A DNA stretch of 64,000 bases from Austropuccinia psidii (GCA_023105745.1 JALGQZ010000009.1:31040107-31104106), one strand, 5' to 3'. Shown: positions 24,093 through 38,545, counted from the stretch's first letter. Numbers and translations are program-made. The notes: generated by a model from the letters alone, not told the origin.

Positions 24093-26711
24093 TAAAAAAA
24101 AGACAGGAAAGAAAAATAAATTAAAAATTAAAAATGAAAAAAAATTATCAAAAATTAAAAGAAAAAAAAACAACTCAAAAAAGAACTATAAGTTAAAATA
24201 AACGAGGAATCAAAAGTAAAAAAATGTTACAATTACAAAAAGAAAAAATAACTAATTAAAGAGCTTAAGGTAATAATAATAATAATAAACAGAAATTAAT
24301 AAGAATTATTAACAGAATAAATATAATTAAAACAAAAATAAATAATTAAGAAACTATAGATGAGAATAAAGAAAAAGAAAGAAAATAACAAAATGCCACA
24401 AGAAGCAAAACATGTAAAAAAATCAGAAGTTTCAAAAAAAAAATATTTGAAAAGTCAACATTGAAGATATTAGAGATAATAATTGTTGGAATAATATAAA
24501 GTATGTAGAAAAGCTATATCATAAAAAAAGAATAAATGAAAGAAATGAAAAAGTGAGAAAATATTTACAAAATTGGAATACAAAATAATGAGAAATAAAA
24601 TTATTTCCTTTTACCCATGACCTGAATAATTACTCAACTATTTGGAGTTGATATTTCTTAAATTTTTATGAGAATCCCCTTTTTTTTGGAAATGTGATAC
24701 TTGATTTAGTTTCTTATATAATGATTTCAACAAAAACAATGAAACACCACAGAGCTTCATAAAGATAATTATTTTTTTATGAAGGAAGTTCGTAATAATA
24801 TACTACAGAAATTCCTAAATTTTATCTTAAATATTATTCAAAGAAAGGTATTTCACATACAAAGCTCCGGTGATATTTGAATTACAGATTCTACCTGAGC
24901 CAAAAGAAGTATTATGACTTTAAATATGAAAACAAAATTAAAGTATGGATATGGTAATAACACAAATTCAAACGAAAATTGGACAAAATTTATCTTCCAG
25001 ATAAGAGATATCAATTAATAAATCTGTTAGTCATATCAACTTCAATGCAAAAAAACACATTGTTATTTTAAAATGAGTGGGGATTTTGGAATATATAGCT
25101 CAAAATGGGTAAAAAACATCCCAGATAATATATTGATCTGATATTTTGAGATTGAAAAACAAGGCTATCCAAACAGTTGAGTAAAAGTTTAATTTTCAAA
25201 AAATGATGTTTGTTTAGAATTGGGAAATATTCCAGAAACATTTTTCAATATTAATTATTATTTTTGTATCAGATAATATTTAGATTAAAGTTTAATTTAA
25301 AATACATTATGATCTCTAAGAATCATTGATACAACTTCCATAAATCTGGTATGAATAATAAGTTTTCATTTTCAAAATCATTGGTAAACTCATTGAGATT
25401 ATTTTTTTAACATTTCTCAATGCATATTTGTAGGGAAATATTTTGAAATGATATAACCTGAAATAATATCAGTTATCTTAAAATCAAGAATTTTGTATTA
25501 ATGATTAAATATACATTTTCCACATGTTCATTTTTTTTCTGACTTGAATCCAAAATGGCTCCAACCTAGCCAGATCAGGTCGGTTGAAAGCAGGTTTGAG
25601 CAGAATTTGAAAGTAGTTGTATGTGGGATTAACTAAAAGCTCAATTAAAACCTTGAGAGCATCCAAGAATCCTTATTTCAATTGAATTTTGAAATATTTG
25701 ATTTCAAATTTGACAATATTATGGAAAATTAATAGGATTTCAGATGACTTATATCCCTATCTCATATACAATGTTTAAGTTCTAAAGGCAATTATTAATC
25801 TCAAGGACTCAAAACACTCAAATATTTCTATTAAGCTTCTCCATGAACATTAAAATATTTTATAAGATTATTAATTGGTAATTGAAGATATTTATTTCTA
25901 TATTCCTTTTTCCAGATTAAAAGAAAAGCCAATTTTAATTTTCCTTCCATAAGGATTATTCACACATTTGGAACTAGGGCTTATAGGAATTATTATCAAT
26001 AAGAATTTTTGAAAAATGAGCAACAGAAAATGAGGTTTCAAGATCAAGAATGAAAACTTGGTGATGCTTCCTGAAAAGTAAAAATCTTGAAGAAGTTAAA
26101 TCAAATGTTATGACTACAGGGTTTGAAATTGCTTTAATTACTTGAAAATTCAAAGTTTAATATTAAGAGCTCTTCCCAAGAGAAAATCAGAATTTTCGCT
26201 CTATTACAACCTAATTGATTGTGAAAGGATCTTGAAATGTGGCCAACCAAATTTTTGGAATCAAATGTTAAGTTTTTTTGAAACGTAAATATTGATGATA
26301 TTCCAATTTGATATTGAAATTTGGATAGATTTTATTAATATGGGGAATAGTAAAAATTTATTGAAATATTAATTCAAGTTTAGTACCAAATATTATGTTT
26401 AAAAAGTGCAGAAACTTATGCTCGAATGAGTATTGAAAACTTGAATACTAATTTTGAATTTGAGGGATGATGAAAAAAATGATTAATAATTATATAATCA
26501 ACCTTTTCTCTTATAATTCCCCTTTTAATTTTCTTGAAAGTTTGAGGAGTGTCTTTTCCAAAACTCACAGATATTAATCCTAAAATTAAACTATTTTAGT
26601 AATGGAATCTTATACTCTAAAGAAAAAGGAAGAAATCTATTTCTAATTTTAAATTAAGAATTAATTCCTAAAGGATATTAATCCATAAATAAAAAGCAGG
26701 AGCTCAATTAC
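24093..26711. other. AT-rich region, strongly A-rich at its left end
   Basis: Plus strand A-rich from about 24095 to 24600, then mixed AT-rich DNA. One GC-richer islet lies at 25560-25600. No gene found. Confidence 0.6.
24271..24288. repeat. TAA microsatellite
   Basis: Six tandem TAA units within the A-rich stretch. Confidence 0.9.
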
Positions 26712-26838
26712 TCCAAAAATATTATTTGAGAATTTGAAAGTTTAAGGAAGGTAAATTACATCCAAAATACATATAGAATTTATCAAGGAAACAAACTTTC
26801 CGAAAATTGGTAATTCTAAGATAAATTTGCGTTTGGTT

Positions 26839-27436
26839 TATGTCTGAAAGAATTTTCAATAAAGTAGTCAAATAAAAGAGATAAAGAATTGATTATTGAT
26901 TAAAGCTATATTAAATAAGACAAATTCTGAAATTTGATCATTTTGATATTGGTTTTGGTTTTGTGCATGGCTGAAAAACTCATCAAGGTTTTTTTAAATA
27001 ACAGGAACCCAGATTTACTTCTTCATTAAAGATTCATCAATTAAGGAGAATTTTAAAAATTTGATGATTTTAAAATCAGTTTTAGCTTTAAATATGGCTA
27101 TAAATATCATCAATAGAGCCTAAAAATAACAAAAACTCAAAAAAAATTATTTGTTAAAGATTTTTTAATGAAGCGCAATGTTGAAAATTTTATAATTTTA
27201 AATTAGGTTTGAATTTTGTCTATGACTGTAAATATCATAGCAAAAGCTTTTGAATAAAAGGAATACAGGATGAATAGTTGATGAAAGATTCATTAATGTT
27301 GGGGAATTTTTCAAGCTTGATAAATTTAAAATAGATTTGGGCTAAGTCTGTTCATAGAAATATCATAATGAAAGTTGTCAAATAATGGAAATTCAGAAGG
27401 ATTTATCAATGGGATATTTTTTTAAGCTTGTAATAT
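26839..27436. repeat. Degenerate tandem array, 128-bp period
   Basis: Units start at about 26839, 26965, 27093, 27221 and 27349, giving steps of 126, 128, 128 and 128 bp; the last is partial. Each begins with a TATGGCTGTAAATATCAT-like segment, followed by an AATAA.AGGAA block, a TTAAAGATTCATTAATG block, GGGAATTTT and TTGAT.ATTTTAAAAT. Units differ at many positions, so the array is old. A weaker unit may precede at about 26712. Function unknown; it may be a relic satellite. Confidence 0.8.
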
Positions 27437-30400
27437 AATTCATTTCCAAAATGAGACATCCAGATTCTACTATCATAATATTCTTATTTAGTGGCATTAC
27501 TGAGAAAAATGAGATTAATCATGTTTATGTGGTGTTAAATTTAATTTTCTGAGATGTTTAATTATATTCCAGGGAGATTAATACTAAATATTCATATGTT
27601 CTCACATCTGTGTGGTAAAAAAACACTGTATCTGAATCATTACTTCTGGGAAATTTGAAATGATAGCTACATATTAGAAAATTACAAGATGTTGATTGCC
27701 TTGAACTCAGTAGAAGATCAAACTTGAAGAATAATCAATTTTTTACAACCATATGGAGAATTCACAAGAATTTAGATGATAAGATTAGAGAAAATAATCT
27801 TGATACAGTTGAATCTTACTGATGAAATAACCATTTTTCATTTTAGTAGTGGTTTATTTTTATTTGAAATTGAAGCCCTTCCAGAATTTGAGAGTAATTT
27901 GAAGATATTTTGAATTACTAAAATCTGAGTACATACTTTTGCTATAAATGATCTTGTGTTTTTATATAAAAGTGAGATACAACAGCTGTGATGGATTTAA
28001 ATTTTTTTCATTATAATACAAGAATTGTGATTCATTCAGTTTTTTGGATTTGGAAACATTTATTCTAGGTTAATTATTTTTCTGTAAAATAAAAAGCAGA
28101 TTCATAGGTAAAATAAATTGTTTGTGATTTCCTCACAATATTGTTATATCATGGGGGTTCTCCAAAATGATGTAGTTTCAATGAAGAAAGTCACATTGAA
28201 GAAGATATCCTGGTGAATCATATTATTTGAAGAATCTTTTCTCTAGTATGTGTCAGATTAAACATGAAGAAAGGTGGTTTGAATTAATTAGGGGTCTTGA
28301 TCTATTTCTATAATTAGAACACCATGAAAATGGGATATAATTGGTAATTTTTGAGATAATATTATGATAATGGCTTATATTTACGAAGGAAATAATTAAT
28401 ATCCATTAATGTGAGTATTCCAAACTCATAATTGGATTTTTTTTGGATTTTGAACCAGATTTAAAGACTATTTTTCAAACGATAAGGAGTCAATTTGTCT
28501 TCATTGAGGTTCAATTCCTTGAAATAAGAATCATTTAAGCTTCAATGAAAATAAAGGATGAAAAATACCCATTTTTTGAGTTTTAAGAACTGAGGGATAC
28601 TGATGATGAGGAGATCTCATAATAAAGATATTGGTTTTTCTAATGTCTAAAAATATATCAATATCATTAAACTATTTTCACAACAACAGATAAATCAAGA
28701 AGAAGATTTGATAGGTGACAAGGAACCTTTGATTTGGAATGATACCCAAAATGAAATAGCAGAAGTATGAGTATCATCTCAAATTTCCAGTTTTTGGTTT
28801 CTTTTTTGAAGAATTTTATGGAATATGAGATTACCAAGAAATTGAGATTTTACCTAGCTCAATTGATTGTATGCAGATCATTTTAAAATCTTGAAGATCT
28901 GGCTTGGAAGATTACCAAATAGTAATAGAAAGTGAGAGCCAAGTATGAAGAAAATTGCAAGCTGGGTTGGTCCTGGGTTAGACCTGATACCCCTTCCAAT
29001 GGGGGTAGCATTTTCCTCACTGTGAGAATGATGGTTAACATCAAATGTGGTGGAAATTGAATTAAATATTTATTATTCTCATGTTTTACTACTTTAAATA
29101 CTCAAAGCTTAATTTAATCTTATCTGAAGTTGAGTTACAGAGTTTTTACCCAGAGATTACCCAAGGTATCTTTTCATGGAGAATCTAGTGGTGTAGTAAA
29201 GCTCATGAAAATTTTATAAATAAAGAAAACTATAATATTTTTCATAATGTTTTTTTTTCAAAGAATCTAAATATTGTAAAAGGTTTTAATATTTATTATT
29301 CTAGCTTTCTACAAGAAATGCCATTCTTGCTTTATTTTAAAGTCTATTAATTTATGATGATAATTTAAACTCCTTATCAATGTTTCTAGGAAGAATGAAT
29401 ATTCTCACTTTGAGTTTTTTTTTGTTGTCTTTTGGGTGTATAAAGATACCTGTAAGGCTCACAGCTTCAAACTATTGGCAATTAAAAATTTATCTCTTGA
29501 ATATTTTGAATTAAGCCACACCACTATTTTATCTGGATGAAAGGATTATTTATCTCTCTAAGTGATTATACCTACTGGGATTCCACATTTGGAGCCCCTC
29601 TAGACTACAGGAAGATAAAAAATACACTATTTGGGTATTGATATTATACAATAGATTTCAAATACATTGGGTGTATATTTCTAGTTATTGTTAGTAATGA
29701 TCCTTGGGGATCCATGAATAATTTGGAAAAGAGATAATTACCTGTTTAGGAAGCTGGTAAAGAGTTTTAAAAAGGTATAATTTGAAACTATAATATAATT
29801 TACTTCAAAATCCAAGAAATTTGGGATAAGCACAGTAATTCAATCCATGAAAGTAAATTTTTAAAACATCACAAAACTTGGACTCTTCAAAGAGATTGAA
29901 GGGGGGCTTTGCAAATAAAATGCACTAAAAAGCTAACTCCTGTTGTTTCTTAAGCTCAAATGAGGCCATATTATAGTTCTATTTGTGTTTAATAGAGCCT
30001 GGAGCTCAATCTTTCCAATATTTTTAATTTCCTGGAAGGAAATTATGGTATATGTTGAGAGTTGAAGTATTTTGAAAAATCACAGATATCTTTGTTGTAA
30101 GATAATTGAATTGATAGGTAAACATTCAAAAGGGCCTTCTCAGTTAATAGTTTCTTTTGGGAGCCATTCTATAAAGTTTCATAAAAGTCTCAAATATGGG
30201 GTGGGGGCATAGTTTAAATAATGAGTAGGAATGAGATTACCTGATAAATTTTTGAAGGAAATGAGAATTAAATTCATAGATTATTGGAATTAAAACCATT
30301 TGCATAAACTTCAGCTTTGAATACAGCATCAATTTGATTTACACTTAAATGATGAGACAAGTCATCCACTAATACATATGTGATTAAGGATCCAGTATTT

Positions 30401-33400
30401 GACATTGGTAGTATTGAGTGTTTCAGAAAGGTAGGCTTATTTTTTTATAGAAAATGATTAAATATGAGGAGAATATTGCACTTCATATCCTATATCAATT
30501 GGTCCCAGAACTTTCAATAAATTCATCTTGAAGTTGAGTTTGATGGTATAATTATGAATAATGACAAAAAAAACAAAATTATGAAACAAACTAGTAATAA
30601 TCTTTATTGGTTATTTATAATTACAATAAGCTATAAAATTTAATTATGATTTGATAAATTTACTATCTGGGACCAAATGAAAGAACCGGAAGGAATGAAT
30701 TGAGAGATCAGAAATTCACACAAAGAAAAAATACTTGACCAATAGGATGACTAAAATAAGATTCAATCTACGAGTCCCATTCCCAACTTATTAAAAAGAA
30801 GGGACTATTGACTATTATTAGTCTGGAGAAGGAAAGGCTGCGCTCCAATACAGTGAATTTAAATGCAGAAATAAACTGTCCTTCCATGAGATATGAAGAG
30901 GCTGTAGTATATATCTTAGGGCCTCAACACAACACTCAACCTAATTGAGAAAAATTGAAAAAACCAAAATGAAACATGATAAAGTATTTTTGAAACTCTC
31001 ACCCTCTGATAAATAACTTAGCAACCTGAGAGTTAAGAATAAATGTTGTAATAAATTTCTGAATTAGCTAGTTAAATGCTTCAGATTTATATATTCTACT
31101 CTTAATACAGCTATTATTTCATCCAAAGATTCTACAATAAGTAATCCAGTATATAGATTGATATCTCATTTAGGCTTTTCCGAATGTATTTTGGAGATCT
31201 GTAAATGAAGATAAATAGGTTTCAATATCAAATGTGTTGAGATTTGCTCAAAAGGGTAATTTTATATTATGATTGAGAATCCTATTTAGTTAAAGAAAAT
31301 ATCTAAGCTGTAAAGTGTGAGTATGATACTATTAATATATCAAGTAATGCATTTATCTATCTTCAAACTAAAAAGAGGACGTAGAAAGACTAGCTAACTA
31401 ACACAGGATTTAGTGGTAATTTGATTTGAATTTTATTGTGTTTAAAATATAAAAGTTCAAAATGATAATTATAAATAAGTATTTTGATATATTAAAAAGA
31501 TATCTTCACCTCAACTGATAACTCTTCAGAGAAATCACTGGGAGATGAATCTATTTTGTCATTTTTTTTTGGCACATTTATGAAAAGTTTAGATTTAACT
31601 TCCTTCATCCAAGGTAATGAGGATTCATAAACCAATTTTTAGATGCTTTGGAAGCTCCAATTGTTTCAGATAAAATTGAGGCATTACCTTGAGGGCAAAA
31701 TATCAGGTGACTAGCTTATTGATAATTAATTCTGTAGCCAAGGTTGGAAGGATTTCTTTCCTGCCCCTCCTAAAATACTGATAAAGAAATTTCTTTGAGG
31801 TCACAAACCAAAAAAAACTTGAGTAAGTGATTTTCGAAATACATAATACCAAATAAGGAATATCTAATAAGATATATGTAATAAATAATCAAAAAATAAA
31901 AAATATCAGTAATATAATCAGTTTTAACATTTAAATGGATATTAGTCTATTCAGAGGTTTCTCTTATTAATACTTGGTGAGTACCTTTTTATTTCTAATA
32001 AAATGGTGATAAATTGATTCCAGTTATCATTTGTAAATATTTTTTTGTGCATTGATTATTTCAATAGGATAAAAAATAGTGTAATATTTGAATAATTCTT
32101 CAAATTTTTGGAATTTTCTTCTTTTTTATATAGGAGTGGTGAAATAGAATGAGGGTAAGAATGAGCCTTGGATAAAAGGGTAATGATATTTTCACTGAGG
32201 GCTCACTGAGGGTAAGATAGTCCAAAATATTGGTAAATAATAGTCTGATAGCTAAAGAAATTGGTCTTTGATAATAGAAATACACTGAGCTTGCCTACTG
32301 GCTAGAGTTTGAATACTATAATACCTTTGAGCTTAGCTACTGGGAAATGAAGGATCACTATACTAGAATGGACTACCTCCCAGTTTAGGGATGAACAAAT
32401 TTCACTGATTGGAATGTAGTTTGAATTGGTAATTATGAAGCTTGGGAGAAGATAGCCCCTCCATTTCTAACTTTTGAGAGCCTAGGAGTCCTTCATGGAA
32501 ACTATATTTCTACTCTTCATTTACTCTTAAAATAATAATGTGAGTAAATATTTTGTGAGGCTTTTCCTTACATGTGTCAGGTGATTAGTGAGGATTTTTC
32601 TGATTAAAATCCTAGATTTTTTTACAAGATAGATTTTTGGTTAGTTGATTGTCATATTATACTTTTGGATTTTCAGTGAATAAGTCATTTGATCCTATTT
32701 TTGGTAAGGATTTTTGAATTTTTACATAATCCAGTTTTAGGGGAGTGGTGATAATTTGATCTTGGATTACAGTTGAATCACTAGATCTTTAAATTTTGAT
32801 AAGAAAAGTTATGTGTTTCTCATTCAAATTCGAATTGAGGTCAGAGCATGGTTTCTTGAAGAGGCGTATTTGCATCCACATTGTAGGACACAATAAAGGA
32901 TGTGGATTTGTTTGATAGAGTCTGTGATAAGTAAGGTGGTTTATTTCCTTGAAGTAACTAATGTGTCTGTGTCACTCTTCAGGTGTTGAAAATGTTCTGG
33001 AGGACTCCTGAAGGAATTCCAGTGGATTTATGTTGGTATGGTAGTTGTTGAATATATGAAGATCTCAAGTATTTAACTGAGGTTGAAAAGTGGTAAAATG
33101 TTTCATTGCGAGACTTTAAGATGCTTAAATAATACACATAAGTACACAAATAATGGTTTAGAAATCTGAGTTATTGATCAATGGAGTTGTAAAATCATTT
33201 TCAAAAAAAGATTAATTTGATTTTGTTATATGTTAATTTTATATAAAAAAATTAGTAATTATTATGTCCTATTTGAATTATAAACCACAAAAACAATAGT
33301 TAAGCCACATAGAATTATATACCCAAAAATGGATATTATGGTTTACATAGAAATAATAATGAGCTCTCCCAAACACTTAACCAATCTTTAAGAAAGATTT

Positions 33401-36400
33401 TGAATTGTTAACTTTAGAATGGTCTTGAAGTTACACCATGTATGCTTCTTCTTACAGAAACTATATGAAATTCATGGTGTTGTGTTTATTTGATGAACTT
33501 TATAGGCATTTGCAATAAAGGAAGTAAATAATTCATGTACTAAATGAAAATATGTTTAAAGTAATGGTATGGATTTACATAAACAAATTGGAAAAGTACA
33601 TCCAAGAGGGGGGAAAAGGGAAAAATGGCCAAATGTTCCAGGTTATCACATATTTGTAATTTACAAGGACAAAAATAACATTGAACCCCTTTATGAAATG
33701 ATTTTAAACCCTCTTCAAGATTTAAGATCATACTTTAACTGATTAAGGAAGCTTAAACTTGTTTTTACCCAAATTGAACAGGAATTAAAAGCTTTCAAAG
33801 GGAAAATCTGCCTGTACGGAATTTTAACCAAGGTTTACAATACTGAAATTTTTTAATAAATCCTAAAAATCAAGGATAAACTAATCAAAACCTTATGAAA
33901 AGTTATGCTTTGGTGCATATTGCTATATTTACATATAAGAAAGCAATGGACTTGAAAATACCTAGAAAATCAAGTTCTCCATTGATTGAATTGAAGTATT
34001 GATGTTAGCTGGCGCCTCTTTCGTGGCTTCCAGATCAAAATACTAGGAATTCAATAAGCTAAAAAGAAGTGGAATACTATTATTTGAAGTAATAGACGCG
34101 TCACTTGGTTTTAATATGATGTACTGTTGGAATTGAGGCTTCAACAGTAGTAATAATTTGTAAAAAGTGAATTTAATCACTTTCAAGGTGAGAGCGCTAA
34201 TATCTCGAAAATAAAATGTATGTAATTTTAATTGTAAAAAATGAATTTTGTTAAGAGCTCTGAGGATTAATTCAAAGAGAATTAATCCTCTTTAAATATT
34301 GTATTTACAAATTCAAAATCAAAATAATATGAAATAGCTTTTGTTCAAATAGAGAATGATTTATTATGGTAACAGGAGCAAATCTAACAACAAAATTAAT
34401 GACATAGTGGGAGCATATACTATGACACAATAAGTAATCAGTCATAGCAACAAGATTTAATTGAATTGAAGTATTTGAAATTTATACAAAATGTTGAGAG
34501 AAAATGAGACAAAATTTTAAAGAAAGTGATTGTGGTCTGTATAGCAGGTAAAGGTTTACATGCTTGCAGGCTCACAATTGAAAAATCTTATACATTAATT
34601 TTATATTTTTATGAAATGAAAATCAAGATTATTCTATATGTAATATTCCTTTGTATTTAGAATTGAAAATAACTTATTTTATCACTTTTAAAGAAAATTG
34701 TAATTACTAAAAAAGTGATTGAGAATAAAAATTAAAATAATTTTAATTGCAATTCTTTTCTTACTTTATTCATGAAATAAATATTTAAATAGGTATGAAA
34801 ATTATGATAGTAATCTTCAAATGATACACAATTGAGGCTCAAAGCTATAGATACTTTGTTTTTCTGGTTTTATTAGTAAATAACCTCTTAAATCATCTAT
34901 GATCACAGTAGTAGTGTCTTAAGGCAAAAAAAGCCCTCCCATTAATTATTTTCTGAAATTAACCAGTAAAATACTTACTTTGATCATACAAGACTTATCA
35001 AAAGAATATTTTATTAAGGTAGATAAGTCTTCAGTAATCTATTATGTATGAATTTCAGAAATGAATAATTGAACTATAAAAATTGGATTGTATTTTTATA
35101 ATAATAAGCTATATTCCTTGTTTTTTACAAAATTGTTTGAGGGTTTTTGTAAGCTAGACAAATACCTCCAAAAATCCAGTTAGCCTTTATCTTGGTATGT
35201 TTTTAAACTTTTTATTATATGGTAGATATTTTTCACCCGTGTTTATGTTTTTTTATTAAGTAATAACTTTTAATGGAGTTTTTCATCAATATCATATACT
35301 TCCAGATTGTTACTGTTTTATGAAATCATTTTGCTTAAAATATTACTACAGATTAATTCATGATGAGTTTACTTATGTATAATATCCCTATCATCTATAA
35401 TCTGGCTTTTATTAATTGAAAACAAAGAATTTTTTTTTATGAAAGGATAGCTACATTACTATTGATATTGCTATAAGTTAATAATAATAAAATGATATTA
35501 TTTCCACATATAGCTACTAGAAGTATCTTATAAAGAGATTTAATAATTACAGCTATATATAATTCTTTAAGTAATTAGATTTAAAGCTTTCTCTGCCTTA
35601 ATTTCTTTCATTGTATTTTGATTTGAGGAAATTCATTGTACTCTTAAATCATGGAATTATTATCAAGAGATTAATAGACAGAACTTATATTAATTAATTT
35701 GTCTTTTACTTCATAAATGAGCTATATTGGTGTTGAAAAGCTGAATCCTCCTTCTGAAACAGGTAATATTAAATTCTTGTTTATTAATGGTGTAATAAAA
35801 TTGAAATATGTCATATTAAGCCTAAAAATATATTGTGTCTTGAGATTTTCTCTGGAACACATACAGTGATTCTTGGCTTTAGGGGTATGGGGTTATGAGC
35901 TGGGTGTGGGACCTTGGTGCAAAACATCTTCCTGGTGATAACTGAAAGGGTAAATATGGTGTTTTATAGGTATTTTTCAATGATTTTGAAGACCTATGAG
36001 CTCAAGTCGTGGTAGAAATTGGTATGGAATACCAACAAAATCAAGAATATTAAAATATAATGGGCTGATTTATCTATATTGACTCAAAATAGATGAACAC
36101 ATACTTGGAATTTCTCCAAAAAAAGAATATTTTGAGCAATGAAAATAATTCCTGATACTTTCTAGATATGTGAAAGCACAGAATTGGTGATTTGATCTAC
36201 CTTTCGCATATGAGTAAATACCTGATTCCACTAATGGTCATATAAATCCATTTTATCCATATTTCATGCTTATTCTTTTTGAATAAGTACCTTCATATTT
36301 CCATAAATATAATGCTGGTATGAAGATGATAGGCCTTCTCATTAACCTCGATAGATTATATAGCTTTATTATTTGCTTATTTTAAGGTAATTTATTCAAA

Positions 36401-37019
36401 GATATAATAGTACTTTAAAGAAGCTTTAGTATTGAGAAATATTACAAAATAAAGCAGTTTAACTACTAATCATGGTTAAGCTGTATTAAGTAGTTTGTTT
36501 GCTAGAAGTGTATAAATTTGGATAATAAACTTGCATAATAGTGGGACATTATTTCAGACTAACTTAATATCTTACTTAGATTATTGAAAAATCTGATGAT
36601 TCTTTGATAACATACGCTTAACTGTTTGAAACAATTTTACCTTAGTTGTAAATATCTTATTTTACTCCCTTTTGTATAAAGCTAGATATTATTTACTATC
36701 AGAATTATCTTGGAAAATATCACAAGGAAATGTAAAGTAAGTTTTACAGAGTGATGAGAATTTTATATCTATTGCACGGATTTGATAATTCAAGTGAATG
36801 TTGGCTAACCTTCAAATTTTGATGATAGGGTGAAATTGACTTGTCCATAAAAATGCAAAAAAGACCATTAATATGATTACAAAGGGAATCTGATCAGGAA
36901 TGAATATTATTAAGCACAAAAAATAATTGAAGAAGATAAATTAGAAGAAATATGAGACAAAGGTTAAGACCCTAAAAAATATTCTCCCCAATAATGGAAA
37001 AAAGGATCAGTAATGTTAA
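27437..37019. other. AT-rich region without recognisable genes
   Basis: About 9.6 kb with short open frames only. The least random is a 63-codon minus-strand frame at 33540-33731 with a CYFCPCK cluster, but it is isolated and unassigned. A GC-richer islet at 28960-29010 has a small hairpin (TACCCC and GGGGTA). A short direct repeat with TGAGCTT near 32286 and 32331 is too weak to classify. Confidence 0.55.
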
Positions 37020-38531
37020 TGTCAGCCTGAAGCTCCAAAACAAGAATCAGCATGAAATCCAAATACCATAAGTAATGGTATATAAAGTGCATTCAATCAA
37101 GGTATAACTAAAAATGGGGAAATTACCCAATGAATGACATACCACCCTTATAAAATTGGATAGGAATTTGCAAATAAATAACCACTTTCAGCTTAGATGA
37201 AGACCAAATGAGAAAAAACCTTATTTTAAACTAATCTTACTTATAAATATTTTATGAAAGCCATATAAAAATGGTATTATTATTTAAGCTCTTGGTGCGA
37301 GTACCAAATCGTGTAATCCATTTTTTCAGTAGCACCCCTACTTCAAGAAATACCATATTAAGAACTTCAAACTGAAGAAACCCCCTTAAACATTTAAGAG
37401 GGCTTGTACAAAAATGAAAAAAGCATATAACTAAATTGAATATGTGGATTTTATCTTTGATTTGGGATAACTTGGAAATATTTCTCACCAAAATTGGCTA
37501 AGAGAACTTGGATTAAAGATTTCTTAACAAAATACAGGATTTCTGAAGATAGTAATGTAAAGAAAAACTTGTATCTTTTCCATATATCCATACATATATA
37601 TTGAAAAGTATATCATTTTGTAGAGCTCATCAAGAGCTAGAGCTCTCTATCATTGGAATTCTTATATATTATAAACTGATAGTGATATCTTGTTTGGAAG
37701 GTTTTGAAGCAACACACTGATTTACAAAAATACATCAAGAAACTCCAAACCCTTATACCTTCTGCTATTTTTGAGAGGGGTAAATATGAAGAATACCAAA
37801 TTAAAGAGCTCATTAATTTCTTCAGATATGTTCTCTTAGATTCTTGATAGATCAAATTCTTACTCATCTATCTGTTTTGACAGGCTTTTGACCAGTACTA
37901 GTCTGTACCAAACTTGTACCACCCAGTACTGATTGAATACTTAAAATAATGGTTGTTTATAGCTTGAACCCACCAATAATGACTAATATTATTCATCCAA
38001 GCACTCTGTACACTTCATAACGGTGCTTAAATTTTCTGTGAAGAGCTGTTTCACTCTGTATTGTTCCAGAATGATAATTTGTGGTCCCAAAGCCATAATT
38101 CTGACTATATTGAGGTCAGAATTGATAGTATAGAGCCACAAATAAGCCTCCAGAGTAAAAAACATTACACTTAAGAGGTATGAAGAGATTACCAGCTTTC
38201 AAGGTCCACAAAAGGGATAAGATAAAGGCCTTTTATTACAGGAAAAGGACCTCATCATCAATGAACCAGTATTCTTATGTATAGAAAATGTCTCATAGAA
38301 GTATTTTTTTAGAATAAAATTGATGTAACTCATATTATTAGCTATTTAAGTAGTATTTAAAGCTGGTGATATTGGATCATTAAAACCAAGGCTCTCCATA
38401 GACTAATCACCACTGTTATTTAATAAACAGTAGAGCCTTTCAATTATTATTTTAATAAATTTAAATTTTAAAATTCAAAGTATCAACTTGTATCAACGTT
38501 TTTCAAGATAATACATAAACTCACACTGACA
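37020..38531 (+). mobile_element. Probable LTR of an ancient Ty3/gypsy element, about 1.5 kb
   Basis: The right edge is defined by the CA at 38530-38531 followed by a gypsy PBS at 38535. The left edge is proposed at TGTCAGCCTGA (37020), which pairs with the CTGACA end as a 6-bp terminal inverted repeat. No second LTR remains to prove the boundary. The open frame on the minus strand inside it (37252-37491) is considered chance. Confidence 0.45.
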
Positions 38532-38534
38532 TTT

Positions 38535-38545
38535 TGGGGGCCTGG
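38535..38545 (+). promoter_or_regulatory. Primer-binding site of the ancient gypsy relic
   Basis: TGGGGGCCTGG, identical to the PBS of the two other gypsy elements at 48796-48806 and 54846-54856, three bases after the LTR end. Complementary to a tRNA 3' end ...CCAGGCCC-CCA with discriminator C, which fits eukaryotic tRNA-Pro; the tRNA identity is an inference. Confidence 0.75.

Noticed and set aside
28505..28520. B-box-like GGTTCAATTCC
   Set aside because: No A-box or cloverleaf upstream within the usual distance.
33540..33731. 63-codon minus-strand frame with a CYFCPCK cluster
   Set aside because: Isolated, preceded by a stop, no splice-linked exons and no family recognised; kept only as a note.
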